A stretch of 64,000 bases of DNA from Bradyrhizobium diazoefficiens. GTDB taxonomy: Bacteria > Pseudomonadota > Alphaproteobacteria > Rhizobiales > Xanthobacteraceae. Under the pieces are notes generated by a model that did not search any database, was not told the origin of the DNA, and saw only the letters and a program-made list of their open reading frames with translations. The stretch covers positions 6,197,001 through 6,261,000 of the forward strand of contig NZ_CP067100.1 in assembly GCF_016616235.1 (NCBI RefSeq), written 5' to 3'. Numbering within the stretch: position 1 is the first letter of the stretch; every line of letters starts with the position of its first letter. The position numbers and the translations under genes are program-made. Of the stretch, positions 43,994-52,502 are shown in pieces.

Positions 43994-45166
43994 ATGAGCA
44001 ATGTCAAGCAGGGGGAAAGCGAAAGAGTTCTGGCACTCGTGGTGCTACGGGCCGTCGCTGCTTCGCTGATTGTTTTCCTGCACGCGCAGGAACTTGTCCG
44101 CTTGTATGCCGAGGCGCACGGCCGCACCTTCTCACCCTTCAAAATGTTGCCCCTTGGTGCAGGCGTGGACCTGTTCTTTGTGATCTCCGGCTTCGTCATC
44201 GTGTACGCATCGCGAAAATTGTTCGCAGCGCCGGGCGGACGGGCCGAGTTCCTGCGCCGACGGCTGATCCGCATCGTGCCGCTGTACTGGATGGCACTGA
44301 CGCTGCGATTGATCGTGCTCGCCGTAGGGGCGGCCATGGGCGCCAAGGATTTTCCTGGAGCAGCCGCCATCGTCACCTCTTATCTTTTCATACCCTACGA
44401 CTCCCTGGGATTTACCGCGGAGTATCCTTTCCCGATCCTCGACCTCGGATGGACGCTCAACTATGAGATGTTCTTCTACCTGTTGTTCGCCGTCTTCGTG
44501 CCGCTGCCGCGTGAGCGCGCCGTTGCGATGATTGTCGGCTGCCTCGCCGGCGGCGTCGTACTCGCCACAATCTTCCAGCCGGACCTATTGCAGCTCCGCT
44601 TCTGGTTGCGGCCAATTACGTGGGAATTTGCATTCGGCGCCCTTATCGCATTGATTTTCGTGCGAGGGATTGTTCTTCCCCCAATGGTGCGCGCGGCCAT
44701 GATCGCCGCAGGACTGGCGATCTGGCTAGTCCCGATATCCTGGCTGGGAGACAATACCGGTCCGGGGTTCTACGGCTGGTCGCGTCTTTGTATTTGGGGC
44801 ACCGGCGCCGTCCTGATCGCCGCGGCTGCCGTGCTCGGGCCTACCAGCTTGAGGTCGACATGGTCGAAGGTCATTTCCCTGCTGGGGGATTCATCTTACG
44901 CGCTGTATTTGCTCCACCCTTTCGTCTTTCTACTCGTCAAGGCCGCGCTGGCGATCGTACCGTTGCCTCCCGTACTTTACTGGCCAGTGGTGCTGGCGGC
45001 CTGTGGGCTTGCAGTCGTCGCCGCAGCGCTGTTCCACAGCATCGTTGAAAGGCCGCTCATTCTTCTGCTGAGAGAGATCACGAATCGCTCGCGATTGCTC
45101 TCTGGCGAGAAGGTGATCGCCGACGAAAAGGCAGTTCCCCTTCAAGGCGCCAGCGGATCACCATAG
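43994..45166 (+). CDS. Acyltransferase-3 family membrane protein (4 of 7)
   Basis: 390 residues, about ten membrane helices. The N-terminus has LALVVLRAVAASLIVFLHAQELV, loop 1 GAGVDLFFVISGFVIVYASRKLF and FLRRRLIRIVPLYWMALTLRL, the ExoZ-like branch. GWTLNYEMFFYLLFAVFVPL is the mid-protein signature. Its closest relative in the window is the next gene (45218-46354), so the two form a tandem pair 51 bases apart. It is a probable sugar O-acetyltransferase. Confidence 0.9.
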   Translation: MSNVKQGESERVLALVVLRAVAASLIVFLHAQELVRLYAEAHGRTFSPFKMLPLGAGVDLFFVISGFVIVYASRKLFAAPGGRAEFLRRRLIRIVPLYWMALTLRLIVLAVGAAMGAKDFPGAAAIVTSYLFIPYDSLGFTAEYPFPILDLGWTLNYEMFFYLLFAVFVPLPRERAVAMIVGCLAGGVVLATIFQPDLLQLRFWLRPITWEFAFGALIALIFVRGIVLPPMVRAAMIAAGLAIWLVPISWLGDNTGPGFYGWSRLCIWGTGAVLIAAAAVLGPTSLRSTWSKVISLLGDSSYALYLLHPFVFLLVKAALAIVPLPPVLYWPVVLAACGLAVVAAALFHSIVERPLILLLREITNRSRLLSGEKVIADEKAVPLQGASGSP

Positions 45167-45217
45167 CCGCATCAATGCCAAGATGCTGATGCACCCTGCA
45201 AGAATGGAACGACTTGC

Positions 45218-46354
45218 GTGACGACAGCGAGAACGATCTTCTCAATTCAGATCCTGCGCGGCATCGCCGCGCTGTTTGTCGTCATCGGGCACGGCCAGGG
45301 CATGGCGCGCGAGCTCGCCGCGGCAACCGGACGGACGTTCACGACATGGACCCCCGTGCCCTGGGGCGTCGGCGTCGACCTGTTCTTCGTGATCTCCGGC
45401 TTCATCATCTTCTATTCCAGCGCGAAGTATGAGAGCGACGCGCAGCCGCGGCGCGCGTTCTACGCCCACCGGATCGCGCGACTGGTGCCGCTGTACTGGA
45501 CCGCCACGGCGCTGTTCATCGCGCTGGTCGCGACCAAGAAGTCGCTGGGCTTCGCCCAGGCCGACGCCTTCCCCTCGGCCCGCGAGATCATCGCCTCGCT
45601 CGCCTTCCTGCCGCTCGACGGCACCGGCAGCAACGGCCTCGCCTTCCCGGTCTACGATCTCGGCTGGACCCTCAACTACGAAATGTACTTCTACACGCTG
45701 TTCGCGCTGTGCCTGACCTCGTCGCATCTCCGCTCCGCCGCGCGCGTGCTGTCCTGTCTCGGCGGCATCCTGCTGGTCGGCGCGCTGTTCGGGATCGACA
45801 TGCTGCCGTTCTCGTTCTGGCGCCAGCCGATCGTGCTCGAATTCGCCTGCGGCATCGTCGTCGCGGTCGCGCTGCGCCAGGGCGTGTCGCTGCCGGCGCC
45901 GGCGCGCATCGCGCTGATCGTGGCCGGCGCCGTGCTGATCGTCTGGCTGCCGTTCGGGCAGCCCGAGGCCGTTGGCGGCACCTATCTGAACGGATGGAGC
46001 CGGTTCTATACGCTCGGCGTGCCCGCCGCGCTGATCATCGCCGGAGCCGCGCTCGGCCCGGACATCCGCAAGACGGCGCTGTCGGCGATCCCGCTCGAGG
46101 TCGGCGACGCCTCCTACTCGCTGTACCTGCTGCACCCGTTCGTCGGGTTCGTCGTCTCGATGGCCTACCGGCGCATCGGCGCGGTGCAGGCGCTGCCGCT
46201 GCCGCTGCTCGTCGGCGTGATGATCGTCGTCGCCGCGATCGTCGCAATCCTGTCATACCGGCTGTTCGAACGGCCGTCGGCGCGGATCGTGTCGCAATGG
46301 CTGATGCCGGGATCCGTGCGATCCGCAGCGCGCGTGGAGCGCGGCGCGCAATAG
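45218..46354 (+). CDS. Acyltransferase-3 family membrane protein, ExoZ-like (5 of 7)
   Basis: 378 residues, GTG start. ILRGIAALFVVIGHGQGMA is the family N-terminal motif, VGVDLFFVISGFIIFYSSAKY loop 1, YAHRIARLVPLYWTATALFI and LGWTLNYEMYFYTLFALCL follow. It ends with a short Arg-rich cytoplasmic tail. It aligns along its whole length with the preceding gene product. ExoZ acetylates succinoglycan, so a similar role on the polysaccharide made here is likely. Base composition is again typical GC-rich from this gene onward. Confidence 0.9.
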   Translation: MTTARTIFSIQILRGIAALFVVIGHGQGMARELAAATGRTFTTWTPVPWGVGVDLFFVISGFIIFYSSAKYESDAQPRRAFYAHRIARLVPLYWTATALFIALVATKKSLGFAQADAFPSAREIIASLAFLPLDGTGSNGLAFPVYDLGWTLNYEMYFYTLFALCLTSSHLRSAARVLSCLGGILLVGALFGIDMLPFSFWRQPIVLEFACGIVVAVALRQGVSLPAPARIALIVAGAVLIVWLPFGQPEAVGGTYLNGWSRFYTLGVPAALIIAGAALGPDIRKTALSAIPLEVGDASYSLYLLHPFVGFVVSMAYRRIGAVQALPLPLLVGVMIVVAAIVAILSYRLFERPSARIVSQWLMPGSVRSAARVERGAQ

Positions 46355-46456
46355 GATCCAGCGGCGGTGCCGGCGTTGCGGTTCCGATGGAACTGCACGC
46401 ACAGGCATGAGTGCGTCTCACACCTGCGCCTCCTCGCCGATCGATGCTGCACTTCT

Positions 46457-46500
46457 GCCATCGCAGCGCACCCAAGCTGCCATCGCAGCGCACTCAAGCT
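46457..46500 (+). repeat. 22-base tandem duplication
   Basis: GCCATCGCAGCGCACCCAAG-CT is repeated once directly with one mismatch (CACC to CACT). It lies about 65 bases upstream of the next acyltransferase start, and longer reading frames there run through the repeat and are not credible coding sequence. Confidence 0.6.
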
Positions 46501-46563
46501 GCCGCACTCCTCCGTCTTACTGCTTTCCAGCAACGACATTCGAAATTGCAGACGGAGTGCGGC

Positions 46564-47745
46564 GTGATCAACCGAATCCTCATGCTGGAGCCCAACGATA
46601 CGATCTGTTCGGTTCTCGAGCGCAATCGCGGCAAGGGACCAAGCTTCGACGTGCTTCGCCTCCTCCTTGCCGTTGCGATATTTGTCCTCCACGCGCGTTG
46701 GGTCGCGGGCATGGCCGACGTGAGCGCTATGGGCAACGCAGTGGCGACCGGCGCGCCGGCAGCTCCGGCGGCTCCCGCCCCGACGGGTGCTGCAGTTCAT
46801 CGCGAGATGCTGACATTGCCGCTGATGAAATCGCTCGTGCCGGCCTTCTTCGCCCTGAGCGGCTTTTTGGTTCTCGGCAGCGCGCTGCGCCTGCGGGCGA
46901 CGTCGACGTTCCTGGCGCATCGCGGGCTGCGCATCTTTCCCGCCCTCGCGGTGGAGGTGATCTTCTGCGCCATACTGCTCGGGCCGATGCTCACGAGCCT
47001 GCCGCTCCAGCAATATTCCTCGGAGCCGCTGCTGTTCCGCTATTTCGGCAATGCGCTGGGCTTCGTCACCTATCATCTTCCGGGCGTGTTCGAGCAGAAC
47101 CCCGTCTCCGGCGTCGTCAACGCGAGCCTCTGGACGCTGCCGTCCGAGTTCTACTGCTATGTGATCATCGCAGCATTGCTGCTCACCAGGGCCGCGTACA
47201 GCCGCACGTTCTTCGCGATCGGGCTGCTCGCGATCACTCTTAGCCTCGCCTACGCCCATTTCCTGTTCGAGATCTCGGCGCCGACGACGGGACACTATCC
47301 CGCGCATGTCATCGTCTATTATTTCTTCGTCGGCACGCTGCTCTATCACTATCGCGACCACATCCCGGTCAATGTCGGGCTGTTCCTGGCCTGCCTGGCT
47401 CTGGCCTATGTCGGCCTCGCCTTCGACCAACTGGCCTATCTCGCGCCGATCCCGCTGACCTATTGCACCATCTTCTTCGGACTGGTGCGGCTGCCGAAGC
47501 CGGCCTTCATCTCGCGCGGCGACTATTCCTACGGAATATACCTGTACAGCTTTCCCATCGCCCAAGCCTACATGGCGCTGATCCCCGAGTTGAAAGGACA
47601 TGGCGGGCTGCTGATCGCGCTCGCCGGCATCAGCTCGTGCGTCTTTGCGGCGCTGTCCTGGCACCTGATCGAGCGGCGGACACTCGAGCTCAAGCAGCAT
47701 CTGCCGCAGAGCTGGTTTCCGGTGACGTTGCGCGCGGCCGGCTGA
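46564..47745 (+). CDS. Acyltransferase-3 family membrane protein (6 of 7)
   Basis: 393 residues from a GTG with GGAG six bases upstream; an ATG six codons on is the alternative. It is a more divergent member. The first helix region FDVLRLLLAVAIFVLHARWVAG keeps the Arg and His, then an unusual Ala/Pro-rich insert (about residues 55-75, APAAPAAPAPTGA) precedes the second helix PAFFALSGFLVLGSALRLR. LWTLPSEFYCYVIIAALLL is the middle signature. It would be an inner-membrane sugar acyltransferase. It is convergent with the next acyltransferase gene with only 12 bases between stops. Confidence 0.87.
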   Translation: MINRILMLEPNDTICSVLERNRGKGPSFDVLRLLLAVAIFVLHARWVAGMADVSAMGNAVATGAPAAPAAPAPTGAAVHREMLTLPLMKSLVPAFFALSGFLVLGSALRLRATSTFLAHRGLRIFPALAVEVIFCAILLGPMLTSLPLQQYSSEPLLFRYFGNALGFVTYHLPGVFEQNPVSGVVNASLWTLPSEFYCYVIIAALLLTRAAYSRTFFAIGLLAITLSLAYAHFLFEISAPTTGHYPAHVIVYYFFVGTLLYHYRDHIPVNVGLFLACLALAYVGLAFDQLAYLAPIPLTYCTIFFGLVRLPKPAFISRGDYSYGIYLYSFPIAQAYMALIPELKGHGGLLIALAGISSCVFAALSWHLIERRTLELKQHLPQSWFPVTLRAAG

Positions 47746-47757
47746 GCGGCTGGGTCC

Positions 47758-48924
47758 TCAGCGCTCGAGCTCGGACGACACCGGCTGCGCGTTGAACGGA
47801 CGCAGCGCGTCCTGTGCGACCACTTTCACCGGCAGCATCGCTTGAGTGCCGCGCGACAGCCGCCGGCGGACCACCTTGCCGAGTGCGATGAACGGTTCCT
47901 CGACCAGCGCGAACGTGATCGCCGAGGTCACGAAGGCGAGGCCCATGACCAGCACCAGCAGAAGGATGGAATGGAAGAGGTCGGCCGGCTTTCCGATCAG
48001 CGCGACCGCGACCCAGAGTGCGATGCCGTGGAACAGGTACAGGCCGTAGCTGATCTGGCCGGTGTAGACGAACGCGCGCGCGCCGAACAGGCGCAGGCGC
48101 AACGCGAGCAGGAACAGCGCCAGCGCGCCGATGGTGGATATGAAGACCGACAGCGGAGAAAGCCCCGGCGCGTAGCCGCCGAGCATCTGCCGGGCGAGGC
48201 AGACGAACACCATCACGACGACGAACAGGACCGGGCCCGACGCCGGGAGACGGAAGCCGTCCTTGCCCTGGGCGAGGCGGATGCCGTACCCCACGATCAT
48301 CGCGAAGATGAACGATGCGGTGTACATGAGATCGGCGAGCGCCCGCGCAAACCGCATTCCGGGCGCGATGGCGAGCACGATCGCCAGCACGATGATCCCA
48401 GCGGCGGTCGCGAACATCACCAGCCGCATCCGGCTGGCCGATTGCAGGGCTCCAGCCAGGAAGAGCGCGACGCAGAGAAAATAGAAGAAGTGTTCGATCA
48501 GCAGCGTCCAGTAGGGATACAGGATGTTCTCGAATCCCAGCGGCATCTGGAACATGGTGAGATTTGCGACCGTCTGCGGCAGCGTCGGCATCTTATTGCC
48601 GAGCACGGCGGTGACGAGCAGTGCGAGGGCGATCGAGGTCCAGTAGAGCGGATAAAGGCGGAAGAACCGTCCCGCCGCGAAGCTCGCAATCGGTCTCGGC
48701 TGCCGCTCGATGCTGCTCGGGATCAGGAACCCGCTGATGAAGAAGAACACGATCACGCCAAACCGGCCGAAATTGACGTCGTTGGCGAAAATATAGGCGA
48801 GCGGCTCCGCGATCGAGGCGGCAGGCTTGTTGAGCGGCGTGAATTCGAGGCAGTGCTGGACGATCACCGCCGTGGCGGCAATTCCGCGCAGCCCGTCGAT
48901 GGTCTGAGATCTTTGTGCCGCCAT
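47758..48924 (-). CDS. Acyltransferase-3 family membrane protein (7 of 7)
   Basis: 388 residues, about ten membrane helices. TIDGLRGIAATAVIVQHCLEF holds the conserved Arg and His, GVIVFFFISGFLIPSSIERQPRPIASFAAGRFFRLYPLYWTSI is loop 1, and the C-terminus EEPFIALGKVVRRRLSRG is the usual tail. The ATG at MAAQRSQ is chosen because GGA lies nine bases upstream; another ATG three codons earlier is possible. It is transcribed away from the preceding acyltransferase gene and toward it, end to end. It is probably a glycan O-acyltransferase. Confidence 0.88.
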   Translation of the reverse strand: MAAQRSQTIDGLRGIAATAVIVQHCLEFTPLNKPAASIAEPLAYIFANDVNFGRFGVIVFFFISGFLIPSSIERQPRPIASFAAGRFFRLYPLYWTSIALALLVTAVLGNKMPTLPQTVANLTMFQMPLGFENILYPYWTLLIEHFFYFLCVALFLAGALQSASRMRLVMFATAAGIIVLAIVLAIAPGMRFARALADLMYTASFIFAMIVGYGIRLAQGKDGFRLPASGPVLFVVVMVFVCLARQMLGGYAPGLSPLSVFISTIGALALFLLALRLRLFGARAFVYTGQISYGLYLFHGIALWVAVALIGKPADLFHSILLLVLVMGLAFVTSAITFALVEEPFIALGKVVRRRLSRGTQAMLPVKVVAQDALRPFNAQPVSSELER

Positions 48925-49025
48925 GAGTTGCATTCCGAAGCCACGAAACCAGAACAATGGGACCCGAGCCGGCGTAGCAAGTCCTATACCGGCAGCGCGC
49001 CCGCCCGGACACGATTTGATTGCGT

Positions 49026-50177
49026 TTACCTTACCTCAGCGAGCACGGCCCGCATGTCGCCGCAGGTCTTGTCGATATGAAAGCGCCGTGCGGCGGATAT
49101 GCGGCCGGCCGCGGCCAAACGCACGGCAAGATCCGGGTCCGCCAGAAGACGCGAGATCGCCGCGGCGAGAGCCACCGGATCATCCGGGGCTACCAGCAGC
49201 CCGTCCTCGCCATCGGTGACGATCTCGTTGACGCCGCCGCCGCGCGTGGCGATCACGGGCCGGCCCGCCAGCATGCCCTCGACCACGACGCGGCCGAACG
49301 GCTCGGCATGCGTCGATGTGTGCAGCACGATGTCGACGCCGGCCATCAGGGCCGCGACGTCCTTCTGGAAGCCGGCAAAGCAGACCCGGCCCTCGAGCCC
49401 CTCCGTCCGCACCATCTGGCGCAGCTCGGCCTCATAGGCGTCCTGGCCGAACATCGCGCTGCCGACGATCAGCGCCTGCACGTCCGGCAGGCTGCGCAGC
49501 GCCTTCAGCAGCACGTGCTGACCCTTCCACGGCGTCAACCGGCCGAACAGGCCCACCAGCGGACCGTCTTTCAGGTCGAAGCGCCGACGCAACGTTGCAC
49601 CGGCCTCCGCGCTCCCTTGCGGGTGCGCGGCCGGATCGAAGCCGCAATAGACGATCCTCACGCGATCGGCCTTGCCGCCGGCGGCAACGAACGCCTCGGC
49701 GCTCGCCCTGGAATTGGCGACCACGCGCGCGGCAAACAGATTGGCGAACAGCACTGCCGCGCGGCGCGTGTTACGGCTGAATGCCGGATCGGTGATGATG
49801 TCGTGGAGCACCCAGACCAGCGGCCGCCGCGCCAGCCGCGAAGCGAGAGCCGAAACGAACAGCGCCTTCTGCGAATTGGCGCAGACGACGTCATAATCCT
49901 TTGCGGCACGCGCCAGTGCGCGCGCGAGCGTAACGACACCGCCGGCAACGCTGATCAGCTTGAACGCAGACGCCTCGCGCCGCACCGTCAACACGCTGCT
50001 GCCGCCCGACAGCATGATCGGCTTGCGCCCCGCCGCCGCGAGATCCTGCACCATCGGCCCGTCGGCAAAGAAGCCGCCGTTCCAGCCCGCCGGCCCATGC
50101 GTGACGAGATCCAGCATGAAGAGCTCGGCACCGCCCTTCTCGGCAGTCTGGCTCACGAACAGCGCGGTCTCGGTCAT
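49026..50177 (-). CDS. Glycosyltransferase family 4 protein
   Basis: 383 residues, GT-B fold. The N-terminal domain starts TALFVSQTAEKGGAELFMLDL (acceptor side), and the C-terminal nucleotide-sugar domain has VGLFGRLTPWKGQHVLLKAL and HAEPFGRVVVEGMLAGRPVIATRGGGVNEIV, the E-x7-E motif of GT4. It adds a sugar to a growing lipid-linked glycan in the cytoplasm with retention of configuration. The ATG overlaps the stop of the upstream GT9 gene by four bases (ATGA), so the two are coupled. A much longer reading upstream is out of the GT9 frame and is rejected. Confidence 0.9.
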   Translation of the reverse strand: MTETALFVSQTAEKGGAELFMLDLVTHGPAGWNGGFFADGPMVQDLAAAGRKPIMLSGGSSVLTVRREASAFKLISVAGGVVTLARALARAAKDYDVVCANSQKALFVSALASRLARRPLVWVLHDIITDPAFSRNTRRAAVLFANLFAARVVANSRASAEAFVAAGGKADRVRIVYCGFDPAAHPQGSAEAGATLRRRFDLKDGPLVGLFGRLTPWKGQHVLLKALRSLPDVQALIVGSAMFGQDAYEAELRQMVRTEGLEGRVCFAGFQKDVAALMAGVDIVLHTSTHAEPFGRVVVEGMLAGRPVIATRGGGVNEIVTDGEDGLLVAPDDPVALAAAISRLLADPDLAVRLAAAGRISAARRFHIDKTCGDMRAVLAEVR

Positions 50178-51349
50178 AGCTGGGGAGCGATCGATTGGAA
50201 GACCTGGTCTGCCGTCACGCCTTTGAGACAGATCATGTGCTCGCAGCCGGTGGTCCGAAAACAGGGCGCACAGGGCGTGTTGTAGCGCAGGATGCGAGCA
50301 TTGACGTTTGCAGGCCCGAACTGCCGATACTCGTTCGTGCCCGACATGATCACCGTGGACGGAATGCGAAACGCCGCCGCGACGTGTGAGGTCGAGGACT
50401 CCAGGCAGACGACGTGGCTGGCGCCGGCGATGAGCGCGACGAACTCGTCCCATGTGAGCTGGCCGCAGAGATTGATGATGGCCGACCCTACGTTCGCCTG
50501 AATGCGCTCGGCACGCTCGCGCTCGCGCTCGCCGGACCCAGCCAGCACGATCGAAACGCCCTGCTCGGCGAGATCGCTGGCGAGACTGATCCAACGATCA
50601 TCGGGCCATTCCCTGAGCCTGTTTCCTGCCCCGGAGTGCAGAACAATATAAGGAGCCTGGGGAAGATCGGCGGCTGCCGGCGGAGGATAATAAGCCTGCA
50701 GAGGCTCGGACAAGGATGGATCGGGAAAAATCACCTTAAGCAGATCGCGCAAATAGTCGAGATAAGGTCGTCCCTCATGACGCCAGGTGACCGGGCGCGT
50801 AAGCAGCGGACCAAACCCGCCGCTGGTAAATCCGACCCGGATCGGAATCCGGGAAGCGAACAGCAGGAGTATAGCGTTCGGCAGGAACGGAAAGCACTCC
50901 ATCCCGACATCATAGCGATCGCGACGGATCTCATTGACCGCATTGCTCCAGGTCAGCCTGTGCTCGAGGATCTTCTCCTTTCGCGATCGCGCCGACCGAT
51001 CAAGCATGAAATGGTCGGCGAAGTAGGTCTTGTCATAGAGACCGGCTATTCCGTCCAACACAGGCTTTGCCCAGGATCCGACGACCAGGCCGATTCGGAC
51101 TTCCGGCCTGTTCTGACGAATCCAATGCAGGGCCGGCAATGTCATGATGAGGTCACCGAGATGACCGCATTGAGACACCAGGATCGACTTGATCGCAATG
51201 GGCTGTGCAGGCTCGGCAGCGCTTCCGAACACGCTACAGAAACGGTCGATCACGGCCGTGAGCAGCGCAACGGACGGTCGGCGGGCCAGATAATGACCAA
51301 TCATAGGAGGCCGAGGAGTCGGATAGGTGAGTTCGACTTTGCCCATCAT
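50174..51349 (-). CDS. Glycosyltransferase family 9 (heptosyltransferase-like)
   Basis: 391 residues from the chosen ATG. IKSILVSQCGHLGDLIMTLPAL is the GT9 N-terminal motif (usually ILxxxxGxIGDxxxxxP), and the C-terminal half has YIVLHSGAGNRLREWPDDRWISLASDL and LCGQLTWDEFVALIAGASHVVCLESSTSHVAAAF. GT9 enzymes transfer heptose from ADP-heptose, and HldE and GmhA for that donor are encoded later in the window, which supports a heptosyltransferase. The start is uncertain: in-frame ATGs lie 26 codons upstream and 15 codons downstream. Confidence 0.88.
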   Translation of the reverse strand: MMGKVELTYPTPRPPMIGHYLARRPSVALLTAVIDRFCSVFGSAAEPAQPIAIKSILVSQCGHLGDLIMTLPALHWIRQNRPEVRIGLVVGSWAKPVLDGIAGLYDKTYFADHFMLDRSARSRKEKILEHRLTWSNAVNEIRRDRYDVGMECFPFLPNAILLLFASRIPIRVGFTSGGFGPLLTRPVTWRHEGRPYLDYLRDLLKVIFPDPSLSEPLQAYYPPPAAADLPQAPYIVLHSGAGNRLREWPDDRWISLASDLAEQGVSIVLAGSGERERERAERIQANVGSAIINLCGQLTWDEFVALIAGASHVVCLESSTSHVAAAFRIPSTVIMSGTNEYRQFGPANVNARILRYNTPCAPCFRTTGCEHMICLKGVTADQVFQSIAPQL

Positions 51350-51616
51350 CACAACCCGGCTACGCCTCTGGAAATGGCCGGACAATCCATTCGACCGCAT
51401 AATATTGGCACCGTATATAAAGGACAATCGGCGCGGAACAGCTTTTCGTCCCTGATTATAGCGCGCAACTGGCCGAAAATCAGACAGCGCTCGCAGTATT
51501 GTGTAGGTTGGAAAGTCCGGCAGCAGTCGAATTGCGGGGCCATGAAGCCGTGCGCCATCGAATTTCCGCGATTTCGCCCGCCGTGCATCGCATTGCGAAC
51601 ACCATATGGCTCGGCT

Positions 51617-51647
51617 TTGACCGTTCCCCTATTGGCGTCATTAAAAT
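51617..51647 (+). promoter_or_regulatory. Possible promoter of the PAP2-family gene
   Basis: TTGACC at 51617-51622 and TAAAAT at 51642-51647 are 19 bases apart (18 if TTAAAA is used), about 50 bases upstream of the ATG. Spacing is slightly long, so strength is uncertain. The rest of the 347-base divergent gap holds no recognised gene. Confidence 0.35.
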
Positions 51648-51696
51648 CAAGTGGGTTCCGGATGATGGCGCCAGCGGCGGTGGAGTTGAATTGACG

Positions 51697-52419
51697 ATGA
51701 CCGGCAACGCGGACATCGAGATTCTTCAAGCTCTCAACCGGTTCTTCGTATTGAACGACCATGAAGGGAAATTCATTCTCGGCATCGCAGGAAATCCGCT
51801 ATTCAGGGGCTTTCCGATCTTCTTTTCGCTCGCTGCCTTGTGGTTTTCTGTCGACTGCAACGCGCGACGCAGCCGAATGCTGTTGGGCCTGCTCGCAGCC
51901 TGTCTTGCCACTCTATTGTCAGTCTGGGTGCAACATCACTTCACCCCGCATGTCCGTCCCGTCTTGGATCCAGCTACTCGAATACGAATCTTCGACCCCA
52001 AGGGCCTGCTTGAGTGGTATCGGAAGGGCTCGTTCCCCAGCGATACAGCAACGCTTTATTTCTCGCTGGTTGCGATCATATTCCTGGAAAAAAGATTAGT
52101 CGGGATCCTTTGCTTCGTCTGGGCGTTCGTGACGGTTGGCGTTGCCCGGGTTGCTCTGGGACTTCATTATCCGAGCGACGTTCTCGGCGCGCTAGTTTTG
52201 GGACCGGGACTTGTCTGGCTGTTCGAAAGCATCCCGCAGCTTAGAACCTTGTCCGGGCGTGCGCTGGGGTTGTTCCAAACTCGTCCCTACATCGTACATG
52301 CGCTGGTAATTGTGTTCTTGGCCGAAGCTTACAACTTGCTTCTTGGATTGCAGGGCATCCTCACCGGTCTTTCAGAAATTGGCGCCCTGCTTTCGGCAGC
52401 TCTAACCAGCCGCTCGTAA
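51697..52419 (+). CDS. PAP2-family membrane phosphatase-like protein with altered motif
   Basis: 240 residues with about six membrane helices. The three PAP2 motifs are seen: C1 around Arg87 (HVRPVLDP), C2 as GSFPSDTATLYFSL and C3 as ARVALGLHYPSDVLG with the nucleophile His157. In undecaprenyl-pyrophosphate phosphatases of BcrC type C2 reads PSDH, whereas here the catalytic-acid His is replaced by Thr117 (codon ACA). It may be a weakened or repurposed phosphatase recycling lipid carrier, or a non-enzymatic relative. TTG two codons upstream is an alternative start. It lies divergent from the GT9 gene. Confidence 0.82.
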   Translation: MTGNADIEILQALNRFFVLNDHEGKFILGIAGNPLFRGFPIFFSLAALWFSVDCNARRSRMLLGLLAACLATLLSVWVQHHFTPHVRPVLDPATRIRIFDPKGLLEWYRKGSFPSDTATLYFSLVAIIFLEKRLVGILCFVWAFVTVGVARVALGLHYPSDVLGALVLGPGLVWLFESIPQLRTLSGRALGLFQTRPYIVHALVIVFLAEAYNLLLGLQGILTGLSEIGALLSAALTSRS

Positions 52420-52502
52420 TTGCCGTCGTACAAGGCACGCGACGCGCCTGAATATCAGCTCGGACGAGCCCCTCGAGCGAGATAACACTTCGAACAGCAA
52501 TG

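Noticed and set aside
48924..50594. Longer readings that would fuse glycosyltransferase and neighbouring frames
   Set aside because: The extensions are out of frame with the neighbouring family motifs and overlap intact genes; the shorter starts fit the family N-termini.
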